In this document: positions 7,102 through 16,103 of the stretch, piece after piece | Numbering within the stretch: position 1 is the first letter of the stretch | Layout: every line of letters starts with the position of its first letter | Source of the DNA: Anaerolineaceae bacterium UBA6105 | GTDB lineage: Bacteria > Chloroflexota > Anaerolineae > Anaerolineales > Anaerolineaceae | NCBI GenBank assembly: GCA_002423495.1 | Contig: DIWN01000018.1 | Span: forward strand, 1-21,180 | Length of the DNA stretch: 21,180 nucleotides | Direction: 5' to 3' | Translations under genes and position numbers: made by a program | Notes under the pieces: generated by a model | What the model saw: only the letters and a program-made list of their open reading frames with translations | What the model was told of the DNA's origin: nothing | The model's database searches: none

Positions 7102-8889
7102 ATGCCTGAATTGGTCCATAACAACCTGACTACACCGTGGAAGGTCGATCAGCCGATCCCCCTGCCCGAGTACCCACGTCCGCAAATGGTCCGCGGAAAC
7201 TGGCAGAACCTCAACGGCTGGTGGGATTGCGCCATACAAAATTTGGAAGCCCCCAAGCCTGCATCTTTCGAGGAGAAAATTCTCGTGCCTTTTGCCCCGG
7301 AATCCAGGCTGTCGGGTGTGGAGCACGTGCTGCAGCCGGATGAGAAACTCTGGTACCGGCGCAGCTTTATAGTGAGCCGCGATGAGGATGAAGTGGTGCA
7401 TTTGCACTTTGGAGCGGTGGATTTTGCCTGCGAGCTGTGGGTCAACGGCAGCAAGGTTGGCAAACACTGGGGCGGCTATTTACCCTTCACTTTCGAAATC
7501 ACAGACTTTCTGGTTGAAGGGGAAAATGAGCTGGTTTTGGCCGTCACCGATGCCACTGAGGCTGAGATGCACCAAAAGGGCAAACAGCGTCTTGAACCGA
7601 ACGGAATCTGGTACACTTCTGTCTCGGGTATCTGGCAGACAGTCTGGTTGGAGGTCCTGCCCCGGCAGCACATCCACAGCCTTAAACTGACCCCTAACCT
7701 TGACGCAAGCAATCTGCTGCTTGAAGTGGCTTTATCTGAGGCAGTCGATAAATCGCGAATGGAGTTGGAAGCGATCGCAAGTTTTGAGGGGCAGGAAGTG
7801 GCTCGCAGTAATATTTTTTCCGCTAGGCAGATGCTTTTGCAAATCCCTGACCCCAAAAAATGGCATCCCGACCATCCGTACCTCTACGACCTGACGCTCA
7901 GACTGAAGGTTGATGGGGTGGTGGTGGATGAGGTGGGCAGCTACTTCGGCATGCGTAAGTTCGGCAAAGCGCGCGACGAAAAGGGCTTCTGGCGCTTCAC
8001 GCTCAACGATGAGCCCATCTTTCAGTTTGGTCCGCTGGATCAGGGTTACTTCCCCGAAGGGCTCTACACCGCACCATCCGAGGAAGCCATGCTTTTTGAC
8101 ATCGAATACGCCAAAAAGATCGGCTGCAACATGATCCGCAAGCACGTCAAGGTGGAACCGGCGCGCTGGTATTACGCCTGCGACCGCCTCGGCATGATCG
8201 TCTGGCAGGACATGCCCAACGGCGGGCGTACCACCAAGGACGCGATCGTCGCCTTCACCTTCACCTCGGGCGTTCACCGCTCCGACATCCGCCGCCTGCA
8301 CCGCTTTGGTAGGGAAGATCCCGAAAACCGTGAAGAATATCGCCAGGAACTGAAACAGCTGATTGATAACCTCTATCATTTCCCCTGTATTGCCGTATGG
8401 GTGCCGTTCAACGAAAGCTGGGGGCAATTCCATGCAATCCTTACTTCCTACTGGGTCAAGGGCTATGACCCAACCCGCCTGGTGGACCATGCGTCCGGTT
8501 GGTTTGACCAGGGAGGTGGGGATTTCCAGAGCCGGCATGTTTACATGAAAGCCCTGAGTGCTTCGCAGCCGGATGAGCGCATATTGGCTGTGACCGAGTT
8601 TGGCGGCTATACCTTGCAGGTGGATGGGCACGTTTACACCGAAAAGCAGCGTTTTGGCTATGGTTACCACAAGAATGCTGCTTCGCTGACCGCTACCTAC
8701 CTGCGCCTGCTGGAAGAGCAGGTAAAACCCCTGATCCCGCTGGGGCTTTCCGTGGCGATCTACACCCAAACCAGCGACATCGAGACTGAAATTAACGGCT
8801 ACCTGACCTACGACCGCAAGGTCGAGAAAATGGACGCCGCGCGTCTCCGTCAGGCACACCTGGAACTCTACCAGGCGATGAAAGAATAA
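7102..8889 (+). CDS. glycoside hydrolase family 2 protein (beta-galactosidase/beta-glucuronidase-like)
   Basis: A 595-aa enzyme expected to hydrolyse beta-linked sugars with retention of configuration. No signal peptide is visible, so it should act in the cytoplasm on imported oligosaccharides or glycosides. An N-terminal sugar-binding jelly roll (about 30-190) includes LWYRRSF and the FGAVDFACELWVNG stretch typical of GH2. An Ig-like domain covers about 191-285 and a TIM barrel about 300-595. WVPFNESWGQ carries the acid/base N437-E438, and AVTEFGGY carries the likely nucleophile E499. At about 600 residues it is shorter than LacZ (about 1,000) and close to beta-glucuronidases and other short GH2 enzymes. 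The ATG has GAGGAAC 3 nt upstream. It is the only plus-strand gene here and converges on the kinase cluster; no transporter or sugar regulator adjoins it. The exact substrate is not predictable from sequence. Confidence 0.9.
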   Translation: MPELVHNNLTTPWKVDQPIPLPEYPRPQMVRGNWQNLNGWWDCAIQNLEAPKPASFEEKILVPFAPESRLSGVEHVLQPDEKLWYRRSFIVSRDEDEVVHLHFGAVDFACELWVNGSKVGKHWGGYLPFTFEITDFLVEGENELVLAVTDATEAEMHQKGKQRLEPNGIWYTSVSGIWQTVWLEVLPRQHIHSLKLTPNLDASNLLLEVALSEAVDKSRMELEAIASFEGQEVARSNIFSARQMLLQIPDPKKWHPDHPYLYDLTLRLKVDGVVVDEVGSYFGMRKFGKARDEKGFWRFTLNDEPIFQFGPLDQGYFPEGLYTAPSEEAMLFDIEYAKKIGCNMIRKHVKVEPARWYYACDRLGMIVWQDMPNGGRTTKDAIVAFTFTSGVHRSDIRRLHRFGREDPENREEYRQELKQLIDNLYHFPCIAVWVPFNESWGQFHAILTSYWVKGYDPTRLVDHASGWFDQGGGDFQSRHVYMKALSASQPDERILAVTEFGGYTLQVDGHVYTEKQRFGYGYHKNAASLTATYLRLLEEQVKPLIPLGLSVAIYTQTSDIETEINGYLTYDRKVEKMDAARLRQAHLELYQAMKE

Positions 8890-8924
8890 AAAATCCCCAG
8901 GGTATGTTGTGCCCGCGTTTTTCT
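8886..8924. terminator. candidate bidirectional terminator between convergent genes
   Basis: The short hairpin GGGTA-TGTTG-TGCCC (8900-8914) is followed by GCG and TTTTT on the plus strand. On the minus strand a run of six T (8893 down to 8888) follows after a short gap. The stem is weak (one G-T pair, or one mismatch on the other strand). It lies in the 50-nt gap between the stop codons of the GH2 gene and the kinase-solute-binding-protein gene. Confidence 0.4.
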
Positions 8925-8939
8925 TGCCTGTTATGTTTT

Positions 8940-11900
8940 TTACTTCATCGACAGGTTTTCAATGTCGTTTTGCCAGCTCCAGAACGGTGTGATATCTGGA
9001 GTGATTGTGGATGTGTCGATCCGCTGGGTGCTGAAGAGAACGAAATTACTGCGGTTGTAGGTTGGGATTACGACAGCCCAATCCATTATGATTTCGTAGG
9101 CTTGCAGGTAGAGTTGTTTTTTTGTTGCCTGGTTGTCGCTTGTTGATGCTTGCATTATCAGTGTATCCAATTCTGGATCCTGGATGTAATAATAATTAGA
9201 TTGATCTCCATAAGGTTCATGAAAGGTGTTGAAACTATGATACGCCTGGTAAAGGTCAGGATCTATTGCTGAATACCAGCTGGCTGCCCATAGTTCTTGC
9301 GTACCATTGTCTATTGCTTCCCATAGAACGTTAGAATCTGTGGGATCATTTATTGTCAGGATTATCCCAATCTCAGACAGTGTTTCCTGGGCTGCAACGA
9401 GAAGGCCATAAGCAGGGTGATCCCCTGTTCCCTGACCGAGAATGATACATTCATATTCCAGCATTGCGCCTACCGGGGCAACCCGAATCTTGTCCCCAGA
9501 GATGGTGAAACCAGCCGCCTCGAAGAAACCAAGCGCGGCTTGTTGCGCAGCCGCAACTCTTTGTTCCTGGCTCATCCCCTGGGTATAAATTGTTTCACCA
9601 TTTACATCCATTGAAAATGCTTCCTGATAATCCGGATCACCTGGTTGAGGGGATGCCCAAGATGAAGGAATAATTGGATACTCCTGGATGGATGCACTAT
9701 CTGGACCATAATAAGACTCTATTGCTGGTTTGCGGTGAACGGCCAGGATGGTGGACAATGCTTTACGCAAATAACGGGAAGCAGTTGAGGAAGGGTCGTC
9801 TCCCACTTTCACCATTCTGGCGTTTATTCCGATATATCCATAACCAAGGTTTTCTACCCTGGAGGTTGTGATGACATCACCTGTGAGTTCGTCGTTGGAA
9901 TTGAGATTGTAAATTTCCTCCAATCCAAAGGGGAGGTTGCTGAATTCAGCCAGATCAAGGCTGCCTAAGCTGATAGCACCTGGCAGGGATTGACCGTGGC
10001 CTTCGACAAACGCGATCTGATCGATCTTCGGCTCACCTTTGTAGTAATACCTGTTGGCCTCAAGGTAATTAAAGTTTAAATCAGGTTGATAAGGTCCAGC
10101 ACCCATGGGGATGAAGTCTTTACTGTGCTGCAGTGACAGGTCGCCAAAATCGAAGCCAAACATGTTCAGGGCATAGTTGTACTTATCGGTGTTGCCGTAA
10201 TGATGCAAGGGAGTGATTGGAATGTCCAGAGAGTAGATCCAATTCGTAGCGAAACCCTCAAGCTCAACGGTTAAGGATGTATCACTAATTTTTCGAACAC
10301 CTCTTATATTTGGTACTCCTCCAACTATATTCGGATCAAGCGGTCCCCAATAATTTATGAAATCCTGCTCGACTTCCTGGTACACATCAGTGCCGTCCGG
10401 CGATTCATAGGGAAAAGCCGCGCGATAGTCATCGTTGTAACAAAGCCGAATCTCCTCAGCATAATCAGATTGGGTAGGATATTCGTAATTTAAATCCCAA
10501 GTTTTGCCTGAGCATTTTCCGGTCAGTAATTTCGTGGTTGTGTTTTCCTCTGCAAATCCCCACGAGCGCATGCTGAATGCAACCTGCAGACCCTCGTTGG
10601 CATATACTTCTTCAGGTGAAAAGCCAAGAAACTCTTCGGTGTAGTCATCGGTGTAGTTGCTGACAATATAGTCTACTATTTTTTCAACTTCGATTGCCAG
10701 AGCCTCCTCCAGCCGAACCAAGACATCCTCCTGCTGGTTTTGCGTCCAGGGGTCAGAGGAACCCCAGACGTGATCCTTTCCGGAATCGTGGATTGACGCG
10801 AATAGTTTCCTGTATTTTTCATAAATTTCAGGCGTTGTTTGGGTGCGATAATCCTGTAACCCCAATACTGGCAGGTAAGCGATGTCATTTTGTCCATCAA
10901 AAGAAGGATCAAGGAAAGTGTACAGGGTGAAAATCAGGTCATCCGCGCTGACAGGCACCCCGTCGCTGAATTTCAGGTCTGGTCGTAATGTAAACGTATA
11001 GAGAGTGTTCCCCGTGCTGGTATTGAAGTCGATCTCGACATCTGCTGGTCCGGTATAGGTGTAAGGAGTGCCATTGAATGAACGCGTTTCGCCAGCGATG
11101 GCATTTTCGACTACCATACCCTGTCGGTCAGTTGTCAGCAGACTGAGTTGGGTGAGGTTGATGATGTCTTTCTCGGCGCCTATGCTGTTGAAGAACGGAC
11201 TTAGGTTTTGAAGTTGGTCGAAAAAGGTGACGACTGTTAGTGAGGTTGGGGCTTCGGTGGGTTCTTCAACCACTGGAGTTTCCATAACAATAAGCGCTTC
11301 AGTTGATGTGCTGGTGTGGGTTGGGAGGATCGCTGGTGCTTTCGACTGGTCAGAGAACAAACTCGCGAAAAAGCTTCGAGCCTGACCTGAGAAAACCAGG
11401 AAAGCCAGCGCGATCAGGAAAACTCCGCCAAAGGCAATCAGCGGGATAAATTTGTTCTTCTTTTTTGCGTTGCTTACAGATTCTGTCTTCTGGCTCTGGT
11501 CAAATTTGCTGGCCGCTACGTCGTGAGCGAGCAGGCTTTCCCGTTCCTTCAGGGTTTGGGTAAGTTTGTCCTCTGCTGGTTTGATACGCCGCTCTACCCG
11601 GGGCTTTTCCAAGGTTGTTCCAAGCGCAAGCTCATTTTCCCGTTCGTTTTCTGCTTTCGCCATTTGGCTGACTGACGCGGCTGCAATTGCAGCGTCCTTA
11701 AGTGGATCTTCAAGCACCACATCTTCAGTTAGTTCCACTTGCTCCTGTGATGGTTGAGCTGGGATGGCGAACGGCTTTCCTTCGGGTTCGGTCTGATCTT
11801 CCTCCGATTGTGTTTCGAAAGAAATTATTTGCTCTGAAACTGCTGGTGTTTCGTCAATCTTTTCGCTAAAAACATCCTCAACCGGGACTTGTTCTGCTGC

Positions 11901-13412
11901 ATCCAAGACTGCGGCTTCACTCTCCTGAGCAACACTTTCTTCGACGGCGGCAGGTTCTTCTTCCAATGCCTGGGGCGTGTCTTCTGTTTCGCCCGGAGTG
12001 GAGGCTTCTGCTAATTCCGGGGGCTCTTCGGCTGGCTCCTTGGTGAGCCAATCCTCAGGGATCAATTCACCGACCTGATCCTCTGTTGGGGGAGTTGCTT
12101 CCGCTTCCAACAGATCCAGATCTTCAGTTTCGAGGGGAGTGTCGGAGGTTTGGGCAAAGAAGTCTTCAATGCGTTCCTCTTCCGAAAAGCCCTCTGTCTT
12201 TAATTGTGCGCTTTGTTCTAACGCAATTTCAGGCAGGTTCACCCCTGGCTCGGTTTCATGCGTTTCAGAAGCAGGTTTTTCGGCAGTAATTGGTTGTGGA
12301 GGCTGCTCCTCCACCTGGGGCGGGCGGATAATTGGTATAACTGCGGGAGCTTCCGCTTCGCTCTCGGATTCAGGTTCAGTTTTCTGCACTTCCGGTGTTC
12401 CTTTGCGGATGGCAGGTTTTTCGGGTGCTGGGCCAGGTTGGCTGAATGTTTCAGGTTTTGGGCTGGAGCTTTGGGGAGCGCTTTTATACTGAGAACGCCT
12501 GACAAGTTCATCAAAGGTGATCTCGCCGGGTGCCAGTGGTTTTGGGAGCCCTTCAACCAGGCTGCTTTGTTCTGCTGGTGTCCTCGTGCCTGTTGATTTT
12601 CGCGGGTGACTTTCAAGCGCTCTTCTGACCCCAGCCAGGAAGTCGTTCATGGTCTGGTAGCGGTCACTCGGGTTTTTTGCCAGGGCTACTGTGAGCGTTT
12701 CCACCAGGCTTTCGGGGAATGAATCGCTGAAGGTCGGAGCTTCGAGTACATGGCGGGTGAGGACGTGCTCGTATGTATCACCCGCAAACAGGATCTCGCC
12801 GGTCAGGACTTCGTAGAAAACGCAGGCAAGGCTGTAGACGTCCGCAGCAGGGGAAGGGCTGCCTTCGGACTTCCAGAGCTCGGGCGGGATGTAATAAGGT
12901 GTACCGGCGAACTGGTTGTAAGAATTCGTAGTTTCGGGAGAGCTTTGCTGGATGGATTTGGCTACACCAAAATCACTGATGGCTATGTATCCATCGCGGT
13001 TGTAGAGGATGTTGGCAGGTTTAACATCCCGGTGGACAAGGCCAATCTTATGACCCGCTTCCAGTCCGTGCGCCGTCTGGCTGAGCATGCGGATGGCATC
13101 TCTGAGGGGCAGTGGACCGCCAGCCTGGATTTTTTGATCGAGATTGCCGCCGTCGAAATACTGCATGGCGATATAAATCTGGCTTTCAAGGTCTCCAATT
13201 TCAAAGATCTGCACCACGTTGGGATGCGAAACCTTAGCCATCAGCCTGGCTTCGCGCTTGAAAGATTGGATAAATTTTTGGTCGGAGAGGTATTGTTGGT
13301 GGAGGATCTTGAGGGCGACGGTACGGTCGAGGCTGGTGTCATTGGCGCGGTAAACGGTGCCAAAGCCGCCGTGGCCAACTTCCTCGATTATGTGAAATTT
13401 CCCTAGATTCAT
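8940..13412 (-). CDS. transmembrane Ser/Thr kinase fused to a family 5 extracellular solute-binding protein (K1)
   Basis: A 1490-aa receptor-like kinase. Residues 1-267 are a Hanks-type kinase with the G-loop GHGGFG (13-18), K35, alpha-C E54, HRDVKPAN (D129, N134), DFG (147-149), a Ser/Thr-rich activation loop and GTPYYIPPE, so it should be active. Residues 268-650 are a Pro- and very Glu-rich, probably disordered cytoplasmic linker. It contains KPLAPGEITFDELVRR (about 291-306), which is shared with the other two kinases. One membrane helix lies at about 655-674 and is followed by a Thr-rich spacer. Residues 725-1490 make a complete family 5 (peptide/oligopeptide/nickel) solute-binding domain, including LYTFTLRPDLKFSDGVPVSADD, a hallmark stretch of the family. 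There is no lipobox; the membrane helix anchors it. No peptide-transporter permease or ATPase is nearby, so the binding domain probably senses a ligand for the kinase. The ATG has no Shine-Dalgarno in front. Confidence 0.9.
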   Translation of the reverse strand: MNLGKFHIIEEVGHGGFGTVYRANDTSLDRTVALKILHQQYLSDQKFIQSFKREARLMAKVSHPNVVQIFEIGDLESQIYIAMQYFDGGNLDQKIQAGGPLPLRDAIRMLSQTAHGLEAGHKIGLVHRDVKPANILYNRDGYIAISDFGVAKSIQQSSPETTNSYNQFAGTPYYIPPELWKSEGSPSPAADVYSLACVFYEVLTGEILFAGDTYEHVLTRHVLEAPTFSDSFPESLVETLTVALAKNPSDRYQTMNDFLAGVRRALESHPRKSTGTRTPAEQSSLVEGLPKPLAPGEITFDELVRRSQYKSAPQSSSPKPETFSQPGPAPEKPAIRKGTPEVQKTEPESESEAEAPAVIPIIRPPQVEEQPPQPITAEKPASETHETEPGVNLPEIALEQSAQLKTEGFSEEERIEDFFAQTSDTPLETEDLDLLEAEATPPTEDQVGELIPEDWLTKEPAEEPPELAEASTPGETEDTPQALEEEPAAVEESVAQESEAAVLDAAEQVPVEDVFSEKIDETPAVSEQIISFETQSEEDQTEPEGKPFAIPAQPSQEQVELTEDVVLEDPLKDAAIAAASVSQMAKAENERENELALGTTLEKPRVERRIKPAEDKLTQTLKERESLLAHDVAASKFDQSQKTESVSNAKKKNKFIPLIAFGGVFLIALAFLVFSGQARSFFASLFSDQSKAPAILPTHTSTSTEALIVMETPVVEEPTEAPTSLTVVTFFDQLQNLSPFFNSIGAEKDIINLTQLSLLTTDRQGMVVENAIAGETRSFNGTPYTYTGPADVEIDFNTSTGNTLYTFTLRPDLKFSDGVPVSADDLIFTLYTFLDPSFDGQNDIAYLPVLGLQDYRTQTTPEIYEKYRKLFASIHDSGKDHVWGSSDPWTQNQQEDVLVRLEEALAIEVEKIVDYIVSNYTDDYTEEFLGFSPEEVYANEGLQVAFSMRSWGFAEENTTTKLLTGKCSGKTWDLNYEYPTQSDYAEEIRLCYNDDYRAAFPYESPDGTDVYQEVEQDFINYWGPLDPNIVGGVPNIRGVRKISDTSLTVELEGFATNWIYSLDIPITPLHHYGNTDKYNYALNMFGFDFGDLSLQHSKDFIPMGAGPYQPDLNFNYLEANRYYYKGEPKIDQIAFVEGHGQSLPGAISLGSLDLAEFSNLPFGLEEIYNLNSNDELTGDVITTSRVENLGYGYIGINARMVKVGDDPSSTASRYLRKALSTILAVHRKPAIESYYGPDSASIQEYPIIPSSWASPQPGDPDYQEAFSMDVNGETIYTQGMSQEQRVAAAQQAALGFFEAAGFTISGDKIRVAPVGAMLEYECIILGQGTGDHPAYGLLVAAQETLSEIGIILTINDPTDSNVLWEAIDNGTQELWAASWYSAIDPDLYQAYHSFNTFHEPYGDQSNYYYIQDPELDTLIMQASTSDNQATKKQLYLQAYEIIMDWAVVIPTYNRSNFVLFSTQRIDTSTITPDITPFWSWQNDIENLSMK

Positions 13413-13469
13413 CTGTTAGTGTTGGTGCTAAGGCCAACCATTCTCCCGTCCTGAAAATGTACTGGAGGA

Positions 13470-13475
13470 ATTATA
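13470..13475 (-). promoter_or_regulatory. candidate -10 element of the kinase-SBP gene
   Basis: Minus strand TATAAT preceded by CAGG, 58 nt upstream of the ATG at 13412. The -35 region is weak (CTTCCG at a 17-nt spacing). A small inverted repeat (arms GTTGG and CCAAC, 13421-13438) lies between it and the start codon. Confidence 0.45.
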
Positions 13476-13515
13476 CCTGATGGTGATCATTCGGAAGGGA
13501 TTTAAGCATGATGAG

Positions 13516-16044
13516 TCAAGGCGAAACACTTTCAGCAAAATTTGCTGTTATGGATACATCCCCTATAAGCGTGAATGAATGGGGGTTATCTGTGCCACTG
13601 TAGCCGCCACTCCAATGCGAGAAGTACCAATTATTCTTTGGGTAAGCTCTGATGGTAACCAGGGTACCAGCCGGGAAAGTTCCCTCTCCTGACGCTGTAC
13701 CTCCTCTAGAATCGTTTTCTAAAAGCGTTACTGTGTATTCTACAACCAGCGTTGGTGTAAACGTCGCCGTCGGAGATGGAGTGTAAGTCGGGGTAAAGGT
13801 CCGCGTGGGTGGTGTAATATTCCACGGCGTAGAGGTTGGAGTTCTTGTTGGGGTTGGCGTAATTGTTAGGGTGCGTGTAACTGTGGAAGTGTTTGTTGGT
13901 CGGTTGGGCGTATCTGTCGGTTGCCGGGTATCAGTCGGCCAGGGAGTGCTGGTGGATGTGGGTGTTAGGGTTGGTTCAGGCACGATGTTCGTATCCATAC
14001 AGCGGTTGCATTTGATGTTGTAGGTCCAAATCTCATCGTAATGATTGGGAATGATATCCATTGGTGGGTCAACAACCCCGGTTGCCGGGAAGTAACTCCG
14101 CCGCTGAACCGCAAAGGTCCTTTCGGATTCCTGCCCGAATTCCATCTGGCAATCATCCTTCAAACACCAGAGCTGCACTTCGTTCCCGTTCAGGTGGAGC
14201 AGCATCGAGCCGCCTGTGAGCTTTGCAACGGCATTCTGATGATTGGGGAGGGTGATCTGAGCGATTTCAGACCTGGACTCGAGCTTCAGGAACACTGTTC
14301 CCTGGCGCAGTTCCATCTCAAGGAAATCGGTGTAGGCAATTTTTACCTTCGAGTTGTTGTAGATAAAGACACTGCTGTTCACCTGACCCCTGGCCCCCAA
14401 AGACAGCATCAGACCCACATCAGCAAAGGTTTGGATGTCAATTGCTTCGGCGGAATAATCCCCTGCCGTTGCTCCCAGGGTGATTTCCTTACCTTCCTCA
14501 ACCAGATTCCATGTTTCCAACCCGGACTCAGACCATCTTGGGTTGGAGGGACCACCCCCAGAATAAGACTGATAAGCGCCATCAACCATTAATCCCATGG
14601 AGGCGAATTTTAGAGTGCCTGGGTCGACGGCGATCATTGGCGTAAAGGTGGGCGTGGTGATTGAGGTTGGGCTTGGCATGTTCGTCAGTGTGAGAACAGT
14701 ATTACCTGTTGTAATATTATTCTTAATCAAGAACGATCCACCAACGATGGCTGCCACTGCCACCAAAGCAAAGCCAGCGAGTAGAAACAGCTGCTTGCGA
14801 TTCTCCTTTTGTTGGCCCTCAACCTGGTTTTGGCCCGGCTTGTTAAACCAGCTTGCCGGATTGTTTGGAGGTGACGCTTTTTCCCGGGAGGATTGCCTCT
14901 CGCTATCCCGATACGACTCTGAACGCCCTTCCTGTTTGTAGGCAACACGGGCAGGTGTGGGATCACTTGTACCCTGCTGCCCACTTAACGGAACAGATCC
15001 AACCAGTGGCGGGTTTTCAGACGAGCGCGAATCGCTTCTGCTTTGCTTAGCAGTTTTCATTTGCGGCTTTAGAGAACTGCTTTCAGAGATAACTGCGGCG
15101 CCGACATTGCCGGTTGCTTTTTGTGACTGCCGGACGATTTGTGTGAAAGATACATTCCCGGAAATTGGCTTGTCTCCGGTTTCCGGCTTTTCTTCAACTA
15201 AAGCGTTTGGGGTCTCATATTGTTTGCCAGTTTTCGCGGACCCCACAAAGCTTTGCCTGACAGCCGACAGGAAATCACTGATAGTCTGAAATCTGTCTTC
15301 AGGTTTCTTTGCCAGCGCGACCGTTAGTACGTCCACCAATTGCGCGGGCAGCTTATCACTGAAAACCGGCACCTCCAGCATATGCCTGGAGAGGACGTGC
15401 ACAAAAGTGTCACCAGCAAACAGTACTTCTCCGGTAATCATCTCGTAGAAGACGCATGCCAGGCTGTAGATATCAGCAGCCGGCGTTGGGAAGTCATTAG
15501 CCTGCCAGAGTTCAGGTGGGACGTAAAAGGGCGTCCCAGAAAACTGGTTAAAGGTGTGACCGCCGGTTTGATCTGTGCTCAGCACTGCTTTGGAGATGCC
15601 AAAATCACCAATTGCAGCCTCACCGTCAGCATTGAACAAGATATTGGAAGGCTTAATATCGCGGTGGATCAGCCCGATCCGGTGCCCGGCTTCCAGTCCG
15701 TGCGCAACCTGGTATAAGGTGCGGATGGCATCTTGCAGACGCAGAGGACCACTATTGTTGATCTTCTGCTCAAGACTGCCGCCCACACAGTGCTGCATCG
15801 CGATAAAGATTTGATCGTCGACCTCCCCAACTTCATGGATCTGGATGACATTGGGATGTGAAATTTTGGCCATATGGCGGGCTTCGCGTTTAAAAGCCTC
15901 CACAAGGTCCGCATTATCAAGGTGTTCGGGAAGCAAGATTTTGAGGGCAACAATGCGATCAAGGGTGACATCTTTGGCTTTATAGACGATGCCAAAGCCA
16001 CCGCGTCCGATTTCTTCGAGAACTTCAAATTTCCCCAGTTTCAT
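13516..16044 (-). CDS. transmembrane Ser/Thr kinase with FecR-like region and InlB-B-type repeat (K2)
   Basis: An 842-aa receptor-like kinase. Residues 1-267 are a complete Hanks kinase: G-loop GRGGFG (13-18), K35, E54, HRDIKPSN (D129, N134), DFG (147-149), GTPFYVPPE. A Ser-rich linker (268-417) carries KPISGNVSFTQIVRQSQ (292-308), the counterpart of the motif in the two sister kinases. A membrane helix spans about 418-440. Outside, residues 470-665 are beta-rich. The stretch LRQGTVFLKLESRSEIAQIT followed by KLTGGSMLLHLNG resembles a FecR domain; this call is tentative. Two Cys pairs are present (C627/C632 and a CxxC at C679/C682). Residues 690-765 are a Thr/Pro stalk. Residues 768-838 match the divergent InlB B-repeat/Flg_new type, with WYFSHWSGG and SITANFAE. 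The ligand is unknown; surface or wall contact is one possibility. Start: ATG at 16044, with only a distant AGG. Confidence 0.88.
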   Translation of the reverse strand: MKLGKFEVLEEIGRGGFGIVYKAKDVTLDRIVALKILLPEHLDNADLVEAFKREARHMAKISHPNVIQIHEVGEVDDQIFIAMQHCVGGSLEQKINNSGPLRLQDAIRTLYQVAHGLEAGHRIGLIHRDIKPSNILFNADGEAAIGDFGISKAVLSTDQTGGHTFNQFSGTPFYVPPELWQANDFPTPAADIYSLACVFYEMITGEVLFAGDTFVHVLSRHMLEVPVFSDKLPAQLVDVLTVALAKKPEDRFQTISDFLSAVRQSFVGSAKTGKQYETPNALVEEKPETGDKPISGNVSFTQIVRQSQKATGNVGAAVISESSSLKPQMKTAKQSRSDSRSSENPPLVGSVPLSGQQGTSDPTPARVAYKQEGRSESYRDSERQSSREKASPPNNPASWFNKPGQNQVEGQQKENRKQLFLLAGFALVAVAAIVGGSFLIKNNITTGNTVLTLTNMPSPTSITTPTFTPMIAVDPGTLKFASMGLMVDGAYQSYSGGGPSNPRWSESGLETWNLVEEGKEITLGATAGDYSAEAIDIQTFADVGLMLSLGARGQVNSSVFIYNNSKVKIAYTDFLEMELRQGTVFLKLESRSEIAQITLPNHQNAVAKLTGGSMLLHLNGNEVQLWCLKDDCQMEFGQESERTFAVQRRSYFPATGVVDPPMDIIPNHYDEIWTYNIKCNRCMDTNIVPEPTLTPTSTSTPWPTDTRQPTDTPNRPTNTSTVTRTLTITPTPTRTPTSTPWNITPPTRTFTPTYTPSPTATFTPTLVVEYTVTLLENDSRGGTASGEGTFPAGTLVTIRAYPKNNWYFSHWSGGYSGTDNPHSFTLIGDVSITANFAESVSP
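13750..13977 (-). repeat. low-complexity Thr/Pro coding repeat (extracytoplasmic stalk)
   Basis: This encodes residues about 690-765 of K2, a run of degenerate TPTxT and TxTPxP units. At the DNA level these are imperfect short ACN/CCN repeats. The segment joins the FecR-like region to the InlB-type repeat and probably acts as an extended, possibly glycosylated spacer. Such tracts can vary in length between strains. Confidence 0.7.
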
Positions 16045-16103
16045 ATCTACGTTTAGCCTGCTTTTGGCAGACTTCCCCTTCCAAATGATATCGATGTTAA
16101 TTA

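Noticed and set aside
7732..8859. Long minus-strand open frame (375 codons) opposite the GH2 gene
   Set aside because: It mirrors a well-supported GH2 enzyme with both catalytic Glu. Its translation shows no recognisable domain and it has no plausible ribosome binding site.
8940..11240. Oligopeptide ABC importer locus
   Set aside because: The solute-binding domain is part of a kinase polypeptide, and the only ABC genes in the window encode an ABC-2 exporter, not an importer.
12750..13406. Plus-strand open frame of 218 codons opposite the K1 kinase domain
   Set aside because: Similar antisense frames appear opposite the other two kinase domains, as expected from their shared sequence; no domain is recognised.
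13750..13977. Possible CRISPR or tandem-repeat array
   Set aside because: The repetition is a degenerate Thr/Pro codon pattern inside an open reading frame, without uniform repeats or spacers.
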